Of a DNA stretch of 64,000 bases, positions 34,147 to 42,444 are shown in pieces. Position 1 is the stretch's first letter. Each line of letters starts with the position of its first letter. The stretch is from Tsukamurella sp040611135 (lineage in GTDB: Bacteria; Actinomycetota; Actinomycetes; Mycobacteriales; Mycobacteriaceae), in assembly GCF_040611135.1 (NCBI RefSeq), contig NZ_JBEXNL010000003.1, positions 248,001 through 312,000 on the forward strand. The letters run 5' to 3'. The translations under genes and the position numbers were made by a program. The notes below the pieces were generated by a model. That model ran no database searches. It was not told the origin of the DNA and worked only from the letters and a program-made list of their open reading frames with translations.

Positions 34147-34207
34147 CGCTGATAGCCCCTCCAAAGTAGGTTCGCTGAGGCTACATGAGGCCATACCTGA
34201 GGCGAAC

Positions 34208-34380
34208 TCATTCACCTGGATAGCCCGCCAAGTCGAGGAGCGCGAGAGCATGGCGCAAATCGGCGCGCACGGAGCTGCGCACGTCCGAGGCGGTCGGGTC
34301 GCCGTGCTCGATCTGATCGGGACTCACGACCACGGCCACCGACTTCCGTTGCGCGTTATCGTCACCGGAGAGTGCGCCCT
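34208..34380 (-). pseudogene. 3' tail of a disrupted gene
   Basis: The minus strand reads about 55 coherent residues to a stop at 34208 (QRKSVAVVVSPDQIEHGDP, then VRADLRHALALLDLAGYPGE) but no start codon or upstream gene exists. At about 34380 the sequence changes to a plus-strand TetR-like coding pattern. I read it as the tail of a gene cut by the rearrangement that joined these pieces. The family is not recognised. Confidence 0.35.
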
Positions 34381-34930
34381 CGATGCGACTCGCGAGCTCC
34401 TGGTGGAGCGCGATCTGGAATCGGTGACGATCCCCGAGGTGGCCGCGCGCGGGCGTGCACTACAGCTCCATCTACCGCAACTGGACCGACCGCGGTGTTC
34501 TGCTGCGCGATGCGCTGCTAGACCTCGTCGCAGGCGTCGTGCCGGTTCCGGACACGGGCGACCTCGAGGCGGACCTTCTCGAGCTGACCGACGGTGTACT
34601 GGACCTCTACCAGACACCGGTGGGGCGGATCCTGCTCTCGACCACGCGGTCCGCGGAGGAAGCGCTGGTGGACTTCCACAGCGCCTACTGGGATCTGCGC
34701 CTAGAGGCGCTGTCGGCGATCATCGACCGCGCGGTGGAATGCGTGAGGTGCCGCCGACCAGCGACCGTAGGCTGATCTTCGAGATGATCCTCGGGCCGAT
34801 CCTCAGCCGGCAGCTGCTCCTCGGCAGCGAGCTGACCGACCTCTCGAACCGCACCATCGTCGGCCTGGTCCTCCCGGTGCTCCGGGCGCAGGGACACGAC
34901 GCCGGCGCGAGCGGTGCGCGCACGGATCGT
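34380..34930 (+). pseudogene. Frameshifted TetR-family regulator
   Basis: Three consecutive reading frames together spell a TetR protein: ALDATRELLVERDLESVTIPEVAAR (frame 1), then GVHYSSIYRNWTDRGVLLRDALLDLV through ALSAIIDRAVE (frame 2), then VPPTSDRRLIFEMILGPILSRQLLLGSELTDLSN (frame 3). Shifts lie near 34447 and 34740. The 5' end is also missing, as it fuses with unrelated sequence near 34380. Decay of a once functional repressor is likely; two sequencing errors are less so. Confidence 0.65.
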
Positions 34931-34976
34931 CGCGCGCGGTGACGACGGTGCGCGACCGCTGACGGATGCGAACCCG

Positions 34977-35621
34977 TCAGCGTCGATTCCAGAATTGATG
35001 GACCACACCGTTCGGTGTGGCCATCGACTCGATGTCGAACCGGTCGTGCACGCCGGACAGGCCCTCCCACAACGACACCCCACCACCGAGGACGATCGGC
35101 TGGATCGCGAGGTGCACGAAGTCGACGAGATCGTCCCGGAGGAAGTCGCGCACCGTCGAGGGCCCTCCACCGATGCGGACGTCCCCACCCCGGGCGAGCT
35201 CCTTCGCCTCGGCGAGGGCGTCGGCGGGGGAGGCGTCGCGGAAGTGGAAGACGGTCCCGTTCGCGAACTCGATCGGCGGGTGCGGGTGGTGACTGAGCAC
35301 GATCACCGGAGTCCGGAACGGGGGTTCGTCGCCCCACCAGCCGCGCCAGGCGTCGTCGTCCCAGGGGCCCTGCTGCGGCCCGAACTTGCCGCGCCCCATG
35401 ATCTCCGCGCCGACGCCCTGGCCCCAGACGCTGGTGAACACGCGGTCGGCGGTGATCGGAGCGTCGGCCCGGTCGACACCGGCGATCACTCGTCCGTCGA
35501 AGCGGGCGAACAGCTCGCCCGCGCCGCCGATCGGCTCGTCGACGGTGATCGTCCCACCGGCGGCGTAGCCGTCGATCGACACGTTCATCAGGTCGACCCG
35601 TACTCGTGCTTCTCGTGTCAT
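34977..35621 (-). CDS. Dihydrofolate reductase-like (RibD C-terminal fold) protein
   Basis: A 214-residue protein of the DHFR/RibD-C superfamily: RVDLMNVSIDGYAAGG at the N-terminus, GRGKFGPQQGPWDDD, VIVLSHHPHPPIEF, GGDVRIGGGPSTVRDFLRDDLVDFVHLAIQPIVLGGG and a C-terminal VVHQFWNRR. Such stand-alone members bind NADPH, and the substrate is usually unknown. ATG at 35621 gives the normal length; an upstream start would add Arg-rich residues. It marks the right end of the disturbed region next to tRNA-Ser. Confidence 0.85.
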   Translation of the reverse strand: MTREARVRVDLMNVSIDGYAAGGTITVDEPIGGAGELFARFDGRVIAGVDRADAPITADRVFTSVWGQGVGAEIMGRGKFGPQQGPWDDDAWRGWWGDEPPFRTPVIVLSHHPHPPIEFANGTVFHFRDASPADALAEAKELARGGDVRIGGGPSTVRDFLRDDLVDFVHLAIQPIVLGGGVSLWEGLSGVHDRFDIESMATPNGVVHQFWNRR

Positions 35622-35749
35622 GGCGCTCTCGTCTCGTCTCGTGCCGCGCCGCCGTCGGGCCCGGTCCACTCCTTCGTCGAACGGGGCGCCCCGGATTCGA
35701 CACGCGGGTTCGGATTCTCCGGCGGCCTACGAAGTGAGAGTATCGAACA

Positions 35750-36724
35750 ATGCCTGAGCAGCGTCCTGCGGAAACGCCGTCGAACCCAGCACTGGCCGCG
35801 GAGGCGCGGATCGCGCGGACGGCGGTCACGGTGTTCCCGCTTCTGGTGCTGGTGGCGGGCGTGGTCGGCTATCTCGCGCCCGGGACGTTCAAGCCGCTCG
35901 CGCCGTCGGTGCCGTACCTGCTGGGCGTGATCATGTTCTGCATGGGCCTCACGCTGACCCCGCCGGACCTGGCGTCGGTGGCGAAGCGACCGTGGGCGGT
36001 GGTGCTCGGCATCGTCGCGCACTACGTGATCATGCCGGGCGCGGGCTGGGTGATCGCGCACGCGCTGGGGCTCGAGCCGGAGCTGGCGGTGGGTGTGATC
36101 CTGGTCGGGTGCGCCCCGTCGGGGACGGCGTCGAACGTGATGGCCTTCCTGGCCAAGGGCGACGTGGCGCTGTCGGTCGCGGTCGCGAGCGTCTCCACCC
36201 TCATCGCGCCGATCGTGACGCCTCTTCTGGTGCTCTTCCTCGCCGGCTCGTACCTCCCGATCGACGCCGGCGGGATGGTGCTCGACATCGTCAAAACGGT
36301 TCTGCTGCCGGTGATCCTCGGTGTCCTGGCGCGGAAGTTCGCGAAGAGTCTTGTCGCGAAGGCGCTTCCGGTGCTCCCGTGGGCGTCCGCGATCGTCATC
36401 GCGCTGATCGTCGCGATCGTGGTGGCGGGCAGCGCGAGCAAGCTCGCCGCCGCGGGTGGCATCGTCTTCCTCGCTGTGGTGCTGCACAACGGCTTCGGGC
36501 TCGGGCTCGGCTACCTCGCCGGGAAGGTGGGACGGCTCGACGACCGGGCGCGCCGCGCGCTCGCGTTCGAGGTCGGTATGCAGAACTCCGGGCTCGCCGC
36601 GACCCTGGCCACTGCGCACTTCTCGCCGCTCGCCGCGCTGCCGTCGGCGGTGTTCTCGCTGTGGCACAACGTGTCCGGAGCGATCGTCGCCGCGTGGCTC
36701 GCACGCAGGCCGATCCGGGACTGA
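35750..36724 (+). CDS. Bile acid:sodium symporter-family transporter
   Basis: A 324-residue protein with about ten hydrophobic helices. The BASS-family signature GCAPSGTASNVMAFLAKGDVALSV and the symmetric EVGMQNSGLAATLA segment mark the two crossover helices that bind sodium. Bacterial members carry pantoate/ketopantoate, pyruvate-like or other organic anions. Substrate is unassigned. Start ATG 35750; no operon partner. Confidence 0.87.
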   Translation: MPEQRPAETPSNPALAAEARIARTAVTVFPLLVLVAGVVGYLAPGTFKPLAPSVPYLLGVIMFCMGLTLTPPDLASVAKRPWAVVLGIVAHYVIMPGAGWVIAHALGLEPELAVGVILVGCAPSGTASNVMAFLAKGDVALSVAVASVSTLIAPIVTPLLVLFLAGSYLPIDAGGMVLDIVKTVLLPVILGVLARKFAKSLVAKALPVLPWASAIVIALIVAIVVAGSASKLAAAGGIVFLAVVLHNGFGLGLGYLAGKVGRLDDRARRALAFEVGMQNSGLAATLATAHFSPLAALPSAVFSLWHNVSGAIVAAWLARRPIRD

Positions 36725-36755
36725 TCGCGCCGCGGCGGGCGCGGCGCCCGCGCCG

Positions 36756-37307
36756 TCAGGACGCCATGACGCCGTGCATGACCACGTTCGCCGCGACCTC
36801 GCCGATGTCGACGGTGTCGTCGGGCGTGCCGCCGATCAGCGTGGTCGAGAACGTGACCAGGTGTTCGTCGTCCTGCGAGTAGATCTCGTTGCGGATGGTG
36901 ACCATGTCGAACCCGCCCACCTGGCGGTACTTGTCCACGTGCACGTGGACGGTGAGCTCGTGGCCCGCCACGACGGGCTGGTGGTAGGTCATCGACTCGT
37001 CGGCCTGGATCAGCTGGCTCGCGCCGTAGCCGACCACACCGTCGTCGAACAGGTGGCGGTTCGCCACCACGCCCGCGACACTGACCAGCATGGGCGGCGC
37101 CACCAGGTCGGCGTAGCCGGCCGCGCGCGCCGCCTCGAGGTCGAAGAAGCGCGGGTCGGTGAACTGCGAGGCGATGGCGTACTCCCGCACCTTCTCGCGC
37201 CCCACCAGGTAGGTATCCGGGTGCACCCGGTGGTATCCGACGGCCTCGGCGGCGCGTCGGCTCTTCTCGTCGGCGGTCAGGTCCGTCACGCTCGCATCGA
37301 TAGGCAC
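36756..37307 (-). CDS. MaoC-like dehydratase with FAS1-type hot-dog domain (UPF0336/HadA-like)
   Basis: A 183-residue single hot-dog protein: HPDTYLVGREKVREYAIASQFTDPRFFD at the start, APPMLVSVAGVV, then a MaoC-type hydratase core with GASQLIQADESMTYHQPVVAGHEL and DKYRQVGGFDMVTIRNEIY. Proteins of this kind (HadA, HadC, Rv0504c) are halves of (3R)-hydroxyacyl-ACP dehydratases of the mycolate FAS-II cycle. The partner HadB is not adjacent, so the pathway link is inference. GTG start at 37307. Confidence 0.8.
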   Translation of the reverse strand: MPIDASVTDLTADEKSRRAAEAVGYHRVHPDTYLVGREKVREYAIASQFTDPRFFDLEAARAAGYADLVAPPMLVSVAGVVANRHLFDDGVVGYGASQLIQADESMTYHQPVVAGHELTVHVHVDKYRQVGGFDMVTIRNEIYSQDDEHLVTFSTTLIGGTPDDTVDIGEVAANVVMHGVMAS

Positions 37308-37387
37308 GGGATTCCAATCTACGGGGTCGACTGTCCGCCCTGGGCTGTCCAGGTGTCCAACGCTCGGGCTGCTGCGTTGTAGGGCGG

Positions 37388-37897
37388 TCACCCCGCGCGA
37401 TGGCGCCGGACCGCCTCGCGGCTGCCGCACCGCGGCGAGCAGTAGCGCTGTCGACCGTTGCGGGAGACGTCCGCGAACACGCGATCGCAGTCCGCCGAGG
37501 CGCACCGACCGAGCCGGTTCATGCCCCGTGTGGTCAGGTGCAGGGCCGTCCCGGTGAGGATCAGCACGGCGAGCTGCCCGGTCAGCGTCGCGCCGGATTC
37601 GCGGTAGTGCAGGTGCCAGCCCGTCCCGGCGTGGTCGGTGACCCGCGGATGCGAGGCGTGGGCCGCGAGCAGCGCGTTGAGCCGCTCCACCCGGACCGCG
37701 ACCTCGTCCGCGTCGACGACGGTCAGCCACGCCGCGATCAGTTCCCGGCACCCCGCGTAGTCCTCCGGGCCGACGGATTCGACGAGCATGTCGTGGGCGG
37801 CGCACCGTCGGACCAGGTCACGGAGGTCGACGGGCGGATCGTTCGCCAGGTCCTCGGCCAGCAGGACCGGACCCTCGCCGTAAGGGTTGATGTGCAC
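37388..37897 (-). CDS. CGNR zinc-finger protein, probable regulator
   Basis: A 169-residue ABATE/CGNR-type protein. The C-terminal treble-clef CGNR zinc finger reads RCASADCDRVFADVSRNGRQ followed by RYCSPRCGSREAVRRHR, with four cysteines. The N-terminal part (LAEDLANDPPVDLRDLVRRC, later YAGCRELIAAW) is the stress-linked ABATE-like domain. It is divergent from the TauE-type transporter gene with only 25 bp between starts (GTG 37897 and GTG 37923), so it probably regulates that transporter. Confidence 0.83.
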   Translation of the reverse strand: MHINPYGEGPVLLAEDLANDPPVDLRDLVRRCAAHDMLVESVGPEDYAGCRELIAAWLTVVDADEVAVRVERLNALLAAHASHPRVTDHAGTGWHLHYRESGATLTGQLAVLILTGTALHLTTRGMNRLGRCASADCDRVFADVSRNGRQRYCSPRCGSREAVRRHRAG

Positions 37898-37922
37898 AAG
37901 GCCATTACAGCACGATCGAGCG

Positions 37923-38711
37923 GTGCCCGACATCACCACCACGACGCTGCTCCTCCTGCTGATCGCGGCGTTCGCCGCGGGCTGGGTGGACTCCGTGGTG
38001 GGCGGGGGCGGGCTCATCCAACTCCCCGCGCTGCTCATCGCCTTTCCGGCGGCCGCGCCCATCCACCTGCTCGCGACCAACAAGATGGCCTCGATCGCGG
38101 GCACGACCACCAGCAGCATCACCTACTGGCGTCGCGTGCGCCCGGACCCGCGGACCGCCGTGGCTCTGGCCGTCCCGGCGTTCGTGGGCGCGATCGGCGG
38201 CTCCATCATCGCCTCGCACATCCCACGGTCCGCGTTCAACCCGATCATCCTGGCCGCGCTGATCGCCGTCTTCGTCTACACGCTGCGCCAGCCGGACCTC
38301 GGCGACGAGACGAACCTGCGGTACCGCGGACACCGGCATCTCCTGACGGCCGGGTTCGCCGGGTTCGCGATCGGCGGGTACGACGGTGCGCTCGGCCCCG
38401 GGACGGGTTCCTTCCTCGTGTTCGCGATGGTCGGGCTCATGGGCTATGCCTTCCTCGAGGCCTCGGCGAAGGCCAAGGTCGCGAACCTCGCGACCAATCT
38501 CGCCTCGCTCGTGGTGTTCCTCCCGCAGGGCGCGGGCTACTGGAAGCTCGGCGTCGCGATGGCCTGCGCCAACGTCGCGGGCGGTTACCTCGGCGCACGG
38601 ACCGCGGTGGCCAAGGGGAGCGGCTTCGTGAAGGTCGTCTTCCTGGTCGTGGTCTCCGCGTTCATCTGCAAGATCGGGTACGACGTCGTGACCCAGTTCA
38701 CGCACGATTGA
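37923..38711 (+). CDS. TauE/SafE-family anion exporter
   Basis: A 262-residue membrane protein with about eight helices in two repeats. Family motifs are GWVDSVVGGGGLIQLPALL in the first half and IGGYDGALGPGTGSFLVF in the second, followed by ASAKAKVANLATNLASL. TauE/SafE proteins export sulfite, sulfonates or organic anions. The start is GTG 37923. The tight divergent arrangement with the CGNR gene suggests co-regulation. Confidence 0.87.
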   Translation: MPDITTTTLLLLLIAAFAAGWVDSVVGGGGLIQLPALLIAFPAAAPIHLLATNKMASIAGTTTSSITYWRRVRPDPRTAVALAVPAFVGAIGGSIIASHIPRSAFNPIILAALIAVFVYTLRQPDLGDETNLRYRGHRHLLTAGFAGFAIGGYDGALGPGTGSFLVFAMVGLMGYAFLEASAKAKVANLATNLASLVVFLPQGAGYWKLGVAMACANVAGGYLGARTAVAKGSGFVKVVFLVVVSAFICKIGYDVVTQFTHD

Positions 38712-38753
38712 ACGGTTTGCGTTGTACCCCATGGCTCGCCGTAAAATAGGTGG

Positions 38754-39455
38754 GTGAGTGAAGCCGCCGTGGCCCCCGAAGACCCGATCGACCTCGAAGC
38801 CTGGCGCAGCGCCAACGAACTGTCCGTGCCCTTCTCCGAGGCGCTCGACCAGTGGGCCGATGCCGCCCACGTCGCGCTCGTCGAACTCGCCGGGCGGTAC
38901 GGCTCGTACATCAGCTACGCGGAGCTCGCGGCGCGGGCGCAGGCCGACGTCGGCATCGCCACCCGCGCGCCCGTCCGGCTCTGGATCGCCGCGCTGCAGC
39001 GCCGCATCACCGACCGCTGCCAGGCCGCCGGTGAGCCACCGCTCGTGGCCCTGATGGTGGCCCACGACCAGACCGTCGGTGAGGGCTACGCCTACGCGGT
39101 CGCCGTCGCGGACCTCCCGGTTCCGGAGAACCTGGACCAGCACGCCGCCGCGGCCCGGTTCGCCTGCTACCTCCACTTCGGGGCGACGATGCCCGCCGGC
39201 GCCGGCCCGCAGCTGACCCCGAAGCTCGAGGAGGCCCGCCGCGCCGCCGCGGCGAAGGCCGCCCGCGTCCGCCCCACCAAGGCGGTCTCCAAGGGACGCG
39301 TGGTCAAGGCGCGCACGGCCGAGGCGCCGCGCGCGACGAGGGCACCGTCGGCCCGCCCCACCAAGGCCGCGGCCAAGCCCGAGCCCCGTCCGGCCAAGTT
39401 GTGCCCCAACTGTTTCACCCAGCTCGCCGCCAACGGCGAGTGCGGCTTCTGCTGA
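38754..39455 (+). CDS. Hypothetical protein with Ala/Lys-rich linker and C-terminal zinc ribbon
   Basis: A 233-residue protein in three parts. Residues about 1-140 are globular (LVELAGRYGSYISYAELAARAQ, then RAPVRLWIAALQRRITDRCQAAGEPPLVALMV). About 160-215 is a basic low-complexity linker (RPTKAVSKGRVVKAR and similar). The end, LCPNCFTQLAANGECGFC, has two CxxC knuckles of a zinc ribbon. That layout suggests nucleic-acid binding. TAAAAT at 38742-38747 sits 7 bp before the GTG, so the transcript may be leaderless. I do not recognise the N-terminal domain. Confidence 0.7.
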   Translation: MSEAAVAPEDPIDLEAWRSANELSVPFSEALDQWADAAHVALVELAGRYGSYISYAELAARAQADVGIATRAPVRLWIAALQRRITDRCQAAGEPPLVALMVAHDQTVGEGYAYAVAVADLPVPENLDQHAAAARFACYLHFGATMPAGAGPQLTPKLEEARRAAAAKAARVRPTKAVSKGRVVKARTAEAPRATRAPSARPTKAAAKPEPRPAKLCPNCFTQLAANGECGFC

Positions 39456-39552
39456 ATCCTGGATCCTGCGTGCGGCATACGGTACGCTGACTGCGGGTAC
39501 ACCGGGCCCCGCGGTCTTCGCGCCGCGGTTCGCCGAACGCCCGGTGAAAGCT

Positions 39553-40383
39553 GTGAACACTCCGTCGCCGTCCGGCGATTCCCTGCTGTACGTCCACATC
39601 GACAACTGGGAGTACCAGTGCTGCGGCACGGTTCCCCGCGTCGGGGCCGAGCTCAGCGGCACCCTCACCGTCTACGAGAGCGAGAGCCCCGGGTATCGCG
39701 CGTCCGCGGTCACCGGCTTCGACCCGCGGACCGGGCTGGTGCGATTCGGGTCGATCGTCGCGCAGCTCGGGTACGGACTCTCGGCGCCCGACGGTCCGCT
39801 GTTCGTCGGCCTGAGCTGGCACGAGCGCGACGCCAGGCCGACGGTGACCGGCATCGTCGAGCAGGTCGTCGAGAAGACAGGGCGTTTCCTGCCGATCGGA
39901 GAGGATCGGACCCTGCTCATCGACCCGGACTCGCGCGAGTTCCATGACGTCGACGAGGCGACGCGCTGGCCGGAGGAGCAGTTGGAGAGCGGTGGTGCGG
40001 CGACGATCGGCGTCGTCGTCGGTCTCCAGGTCGCCGATCTGCGGGTCCCCTCCGACGCGGAGATCGAGGACCGGCTCGCCGACGAGGAGCGCACCGACCG
40101 AACGCTGCACCTCACCGGCCCGACCGACTGCTTCGGCAGCGCGTTGCCGCGCGGCGGGGAGTACATCGTCGTCGACCTCGGTGACTCGAGGTTGGACAAG
40201 CGGGGGCCGTTGGCTGAACTGGGCGGAGTCGTTCGTGGCGAGGTTCTGCAAGCCAGCGCGATGAGCGACCTGGACGGGGAGCTTGCCGGCGTGCTGTTCC
40301 TTCGGCCCGACCCGAACAACCCGCCCGCCGAACTGTTCGTCCGATTGCTCATCGACGTCGACTGCGCACGAATGTCGCTCTGA
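39553..40383 (+). CDS. WEYQCCG-motif protein A (DUF6578-like)
   Basis: A 276-residue soluble protein. It shares its first ~150 residues with the next gene: VNTPSP, SLLYVHIDNWEYQCCGTVPRVG, then GLSWHERDARPTVTGIV and EATRWPEEQLESGG. A QCCG motif after a Trp-rich strand recalls actinobacterial DUF6578, whose function is unknown. The C-terminal ~100 residues (LTGPTDCFGSALPRGGEYIVV onward) have no counterpart in the paralogue. I chose GTG 39553 because both copies then begin V-N-(S/T)-P. No operon partner other than the paralogue 172 bp downstream. Confidence 0.7.
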   Translation: MNTPSPSGDSLLYVHIDNWEYQCCGTVPRVGAELSGTLTVYESESPGYRASAVTGFDPRTGLVRFGSIVAQLGYGLSAPDGPLFVGLSWHERDARPTVTGIVEQVVEKTGRFLPIGEDRTLLIDPDSREFHDVDEATRWPEEQLESGGAATIGVVVGLQVADLRVPSDAEIEDRLADEERTDRTLHLTGPTDCFGSALPRGGEYIVVDLGDSRLDKRGPLAELGGVVRGEVLQASAMSDLDGELAGVLFLRPDPNNPPAELFVRLLIDVDCARMSL

Positions 40384-40555
40384 GCGGCGCGACCCCTTGC
40401 GACACGCCGGGCGAGCGCCGCTGGAGACGACGCTCGTACGCGCCCGGGGATGCGATCGCAAGGTGTGCTCGATTGCCTGGCTACGATAGCCGCGGAGGTA
40501 CGCCGGGACCCCGCGGAACCACTCCTCGAGGTTGTCGAAAGCCTGGTGCAGAACC

Positions 40556-41086
40556 GTGAATTCTCCGTTGTCGCTGGACGTGTCGCTGTTGTACGTGCAC
40601 ATCTCGAACTGGGAGTACCAGTGCTGCGGGCAGGTCCCACGGGTCGGTTCGACGGTGCGCGGCTCGCTCACGCTGCATCCCAGCCGGCGGCCGGGCTACC
40701 CGGCGCCGGAGGTCCTCGACTGGGATCCCGATTCGGGGCTGGTGCTCGTCGGTGACGTCTACGCACAGCTCGGCTTCTCCGTCACGGACCCGTATCGCAC
40801 GGATCTCATTGTCAGCCTGGGCTGGCACGACGCCGGGCCGGCGCCCACGGTGACCGGCACCGTCGAGATGCTGCTCGAGGAGACGGGCGTCTACGCGCGC
40901 GAGCGCACCGGCGAGCTGGACATCGACCCCGGCACCGTCGAGTACCGGGAGGTGCGCGAGGCCACCGTCTGGCCCGAGGACCGTCCCGAGGCCGGCGGCC
41001 CCGCGGCCGCCGGCGTGATCGCCGGGGTGCGGCTCGCCGACGCGAGGGTGGAGGGCCATCGCCTCTTCGCCGACGCCGTGCGCTGA
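40556..41086 (+). CDS. WEYQCCG-motif protein B, shorter paralogue (DUF6578-like)
   Basis: A 176-residue protein homologous to the N-terminal 150 residues of protein A: VNSPLSLDVSLLYVHISNWEY, QCCGQVPRVG, GLVLVGDVYAQLGFSVTDP, VSLGWHDAGPAPTVTGTVEML, EATVWPEDRPEAGG. It lacks the C-terminal extension. TACGAT at 40482-40487 could be its own -10 element. A tandem duplication with later loss or gain of the extra domain is the simplest history. The two neighbouring cysteines could bind metal, but this is a guess. Confidence 0.7.
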   Translation: MNSPLSLDVSLLYVHISNWEYQCCGQVPRVGSTVRGSLTLHPSRRPGYPAPEVLDWDPDSGLVLVGDVYAQLGFSVTDPYRTDLIVSLGWHDAGPAPTVTGTVEMLLEETGVYARERTGELDIDPGTVEYREVREATVWPEDRPEAGGPAAAGVIAGVRLADARVEGHRLFADAVR

Positions 41087-41090
41087 GCGG

Positions 41091-42374
41091 TCAGACGGTG
41101 ACGGGTTCCGGCGTCGCTGCGGCGGCGCGCGCCCGCGGTACGGCCCAGCACATCGCGGCGGCTCCGACGCAGAGCGCGCCCGCAACGTAGAACGCCGGGT
41201 CGTAGCCGCCGGACGCGTCGCGGATGTAGCCGGCGCCGAAGGCCGCGACGGCGGCGCCCAGCTGGTGCGCAGCGAAGATCCAGCCGAACACCACCGGCGT
41301 CGACTCGCCGAAGTGCTCGCGGGCGAGCGCCATCGTCGGCGGCACGGTCGCGACCCAGTCCAGACCGTAGAACAGGATGAACACGAGCAGCCCCGGCGCG
41401 ACGTGCGGGGAGAGCAGCGAGGGCAGTAGCGCCAGCGCGAGTCCGCGGCCGAGGTAGTAGACCACCAGCAGGATCCGCGAGTCGACGCGGTCGGTGAGCC
41501 AGCCGGACGCGATGGTGCCGACCACGTCGAAGACGCCGATGATCGCGAGCAGCGAGGCGGCCGCGGTGGCGGGCATGCCGTGATCACCCGCGGCGGGGAT
41601 GAAATGCGTCTGCAAGAGGCCGTTCGTGGTAGCGCCGCAGATCGCGAAACTGGCTGCCAGCAGCCAGAACGCGGGGCGACGAGCGCCCACGACGAGTCCG
41701 GCGAACGCGGCCTTCACGGCGCCGCCCGCCGGGGCCGCGGGCGGCACTACGGTAGCGCCGCCGTACGGCGCCAGGCCCTTGTCGGCGGGCCACGACCGCA
41801 GCAGCAGCCCGGCCACCGGGATCACCGCCACCGCGACGGCGGTCACGACGAGCGTCGCGGTCCGCCAGCCGTGCGCCTCGGAGAGCGCAGCGACGATGGG
41901 TAGGAAGATCAGTTGACCCGTCGCGCTCGCGGCGGTGAGCACGCCGGTCACGAGCCCCCGTCGGGCGACGAACCAGCGCATCGCGATGGTCGCCACGAAC
42001 GCGGTCGACAGCGAGCCCGTGCCGAGCCCGACGAGCACGCCCCACAACAGCACCAGCTGCCAGGCGTCGGTCATGAACACCGCGAGCCCGGTGCCCGCGG
42101 CCACGAGCGCCAACGCGCTCACCACGACCGGCCGCACGCCCAGCTTGTCCATGAGTGCGGCGGAGAACGGCGCGGTGAGACCGAACAGCGCCATGTTCAC
42201 CGACATCGCGGCGCCGATGGTGGCATGGGACCAGCCGAACTCCATGTGCAGCGGGTCCATCATCACGCCGGGCACGGACCGGAAGCCCGCCGCACCCAGC
42301 ATCGTCACGAAGGCGACGCCGGCCACGATCCAGGCGTAATGCGGGGCGCGCAGGCGGCGCAGTGGAGTAGTCAC
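41091..42374 (-). CDS. MFS transporter (oxalate/formate antiporter-like)
   Basis: A 427-residue major facilitator with twelve predicted helices. The N-terminal RAPHYAWIVAGVAFVTMLGAAGFRSVPGVMM and the motif SAALMDKLGVRPVVV in the 2-3 loop are typical of the monocarboxylate/oxalate-formate group. The start is GTG 42374; the frame upstream is non-coding in character. It is divergent from a GlxA-type regulator gene with 70 bp between, so that regulator may control it. Substrate unknown. Confidence 0.85.
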   Translation of the reverse strand: MTTPLRRLRAPHYAWIVAGVAFVTMLGAAGFRSVPGVMMDPLHMEFGWSHATIGAAMSVNMALFGLTAPFSAALMDKLGVRPVVVSALALVAAGTGLAVFMTDAWQLVLLWGVLVGLGTGSLSTAFVATIAMRWFVARRGLVTGVLTAASATGQLIFLPIVAALSEAHGWRTATLVVTAVAVAVIPVAGLLLRSWPADKGLAPYGGATVVPPAAPAGGAVKAAFAGLVVGARRPAFWLLAASFAICGATTNGLLQTHFIPAAGDHGMPATAAASLLAIIGVFDVVGTIASGWLTDRVDSRILLVVYYLGRGLALALLPSLLSPHVAPGLLVFILFYGLDWVATVPPTMALAREHFGESTPVVFGWIFAAHQLGAAVAAFGAGYIRDASGGYDPAFYVAGALCVGAAAMCWAVPRARAAAATPEPVTV

Positions 42375-42444
42375 CGCACTAGATTCCCGGATCCGGCCGC
42401 GCCGTACCAGTGGCATCAGTGACAAGATATGAAAGAATACTGCC

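Noticed and set aside
33394..34251. Longer version of the lipoprotein gene starting at 34251
   Set aside because: It would put 35 extra residues before the signal peptide; the GTG at 34146 has both a ribosome site and a proper lipoprotein signal.
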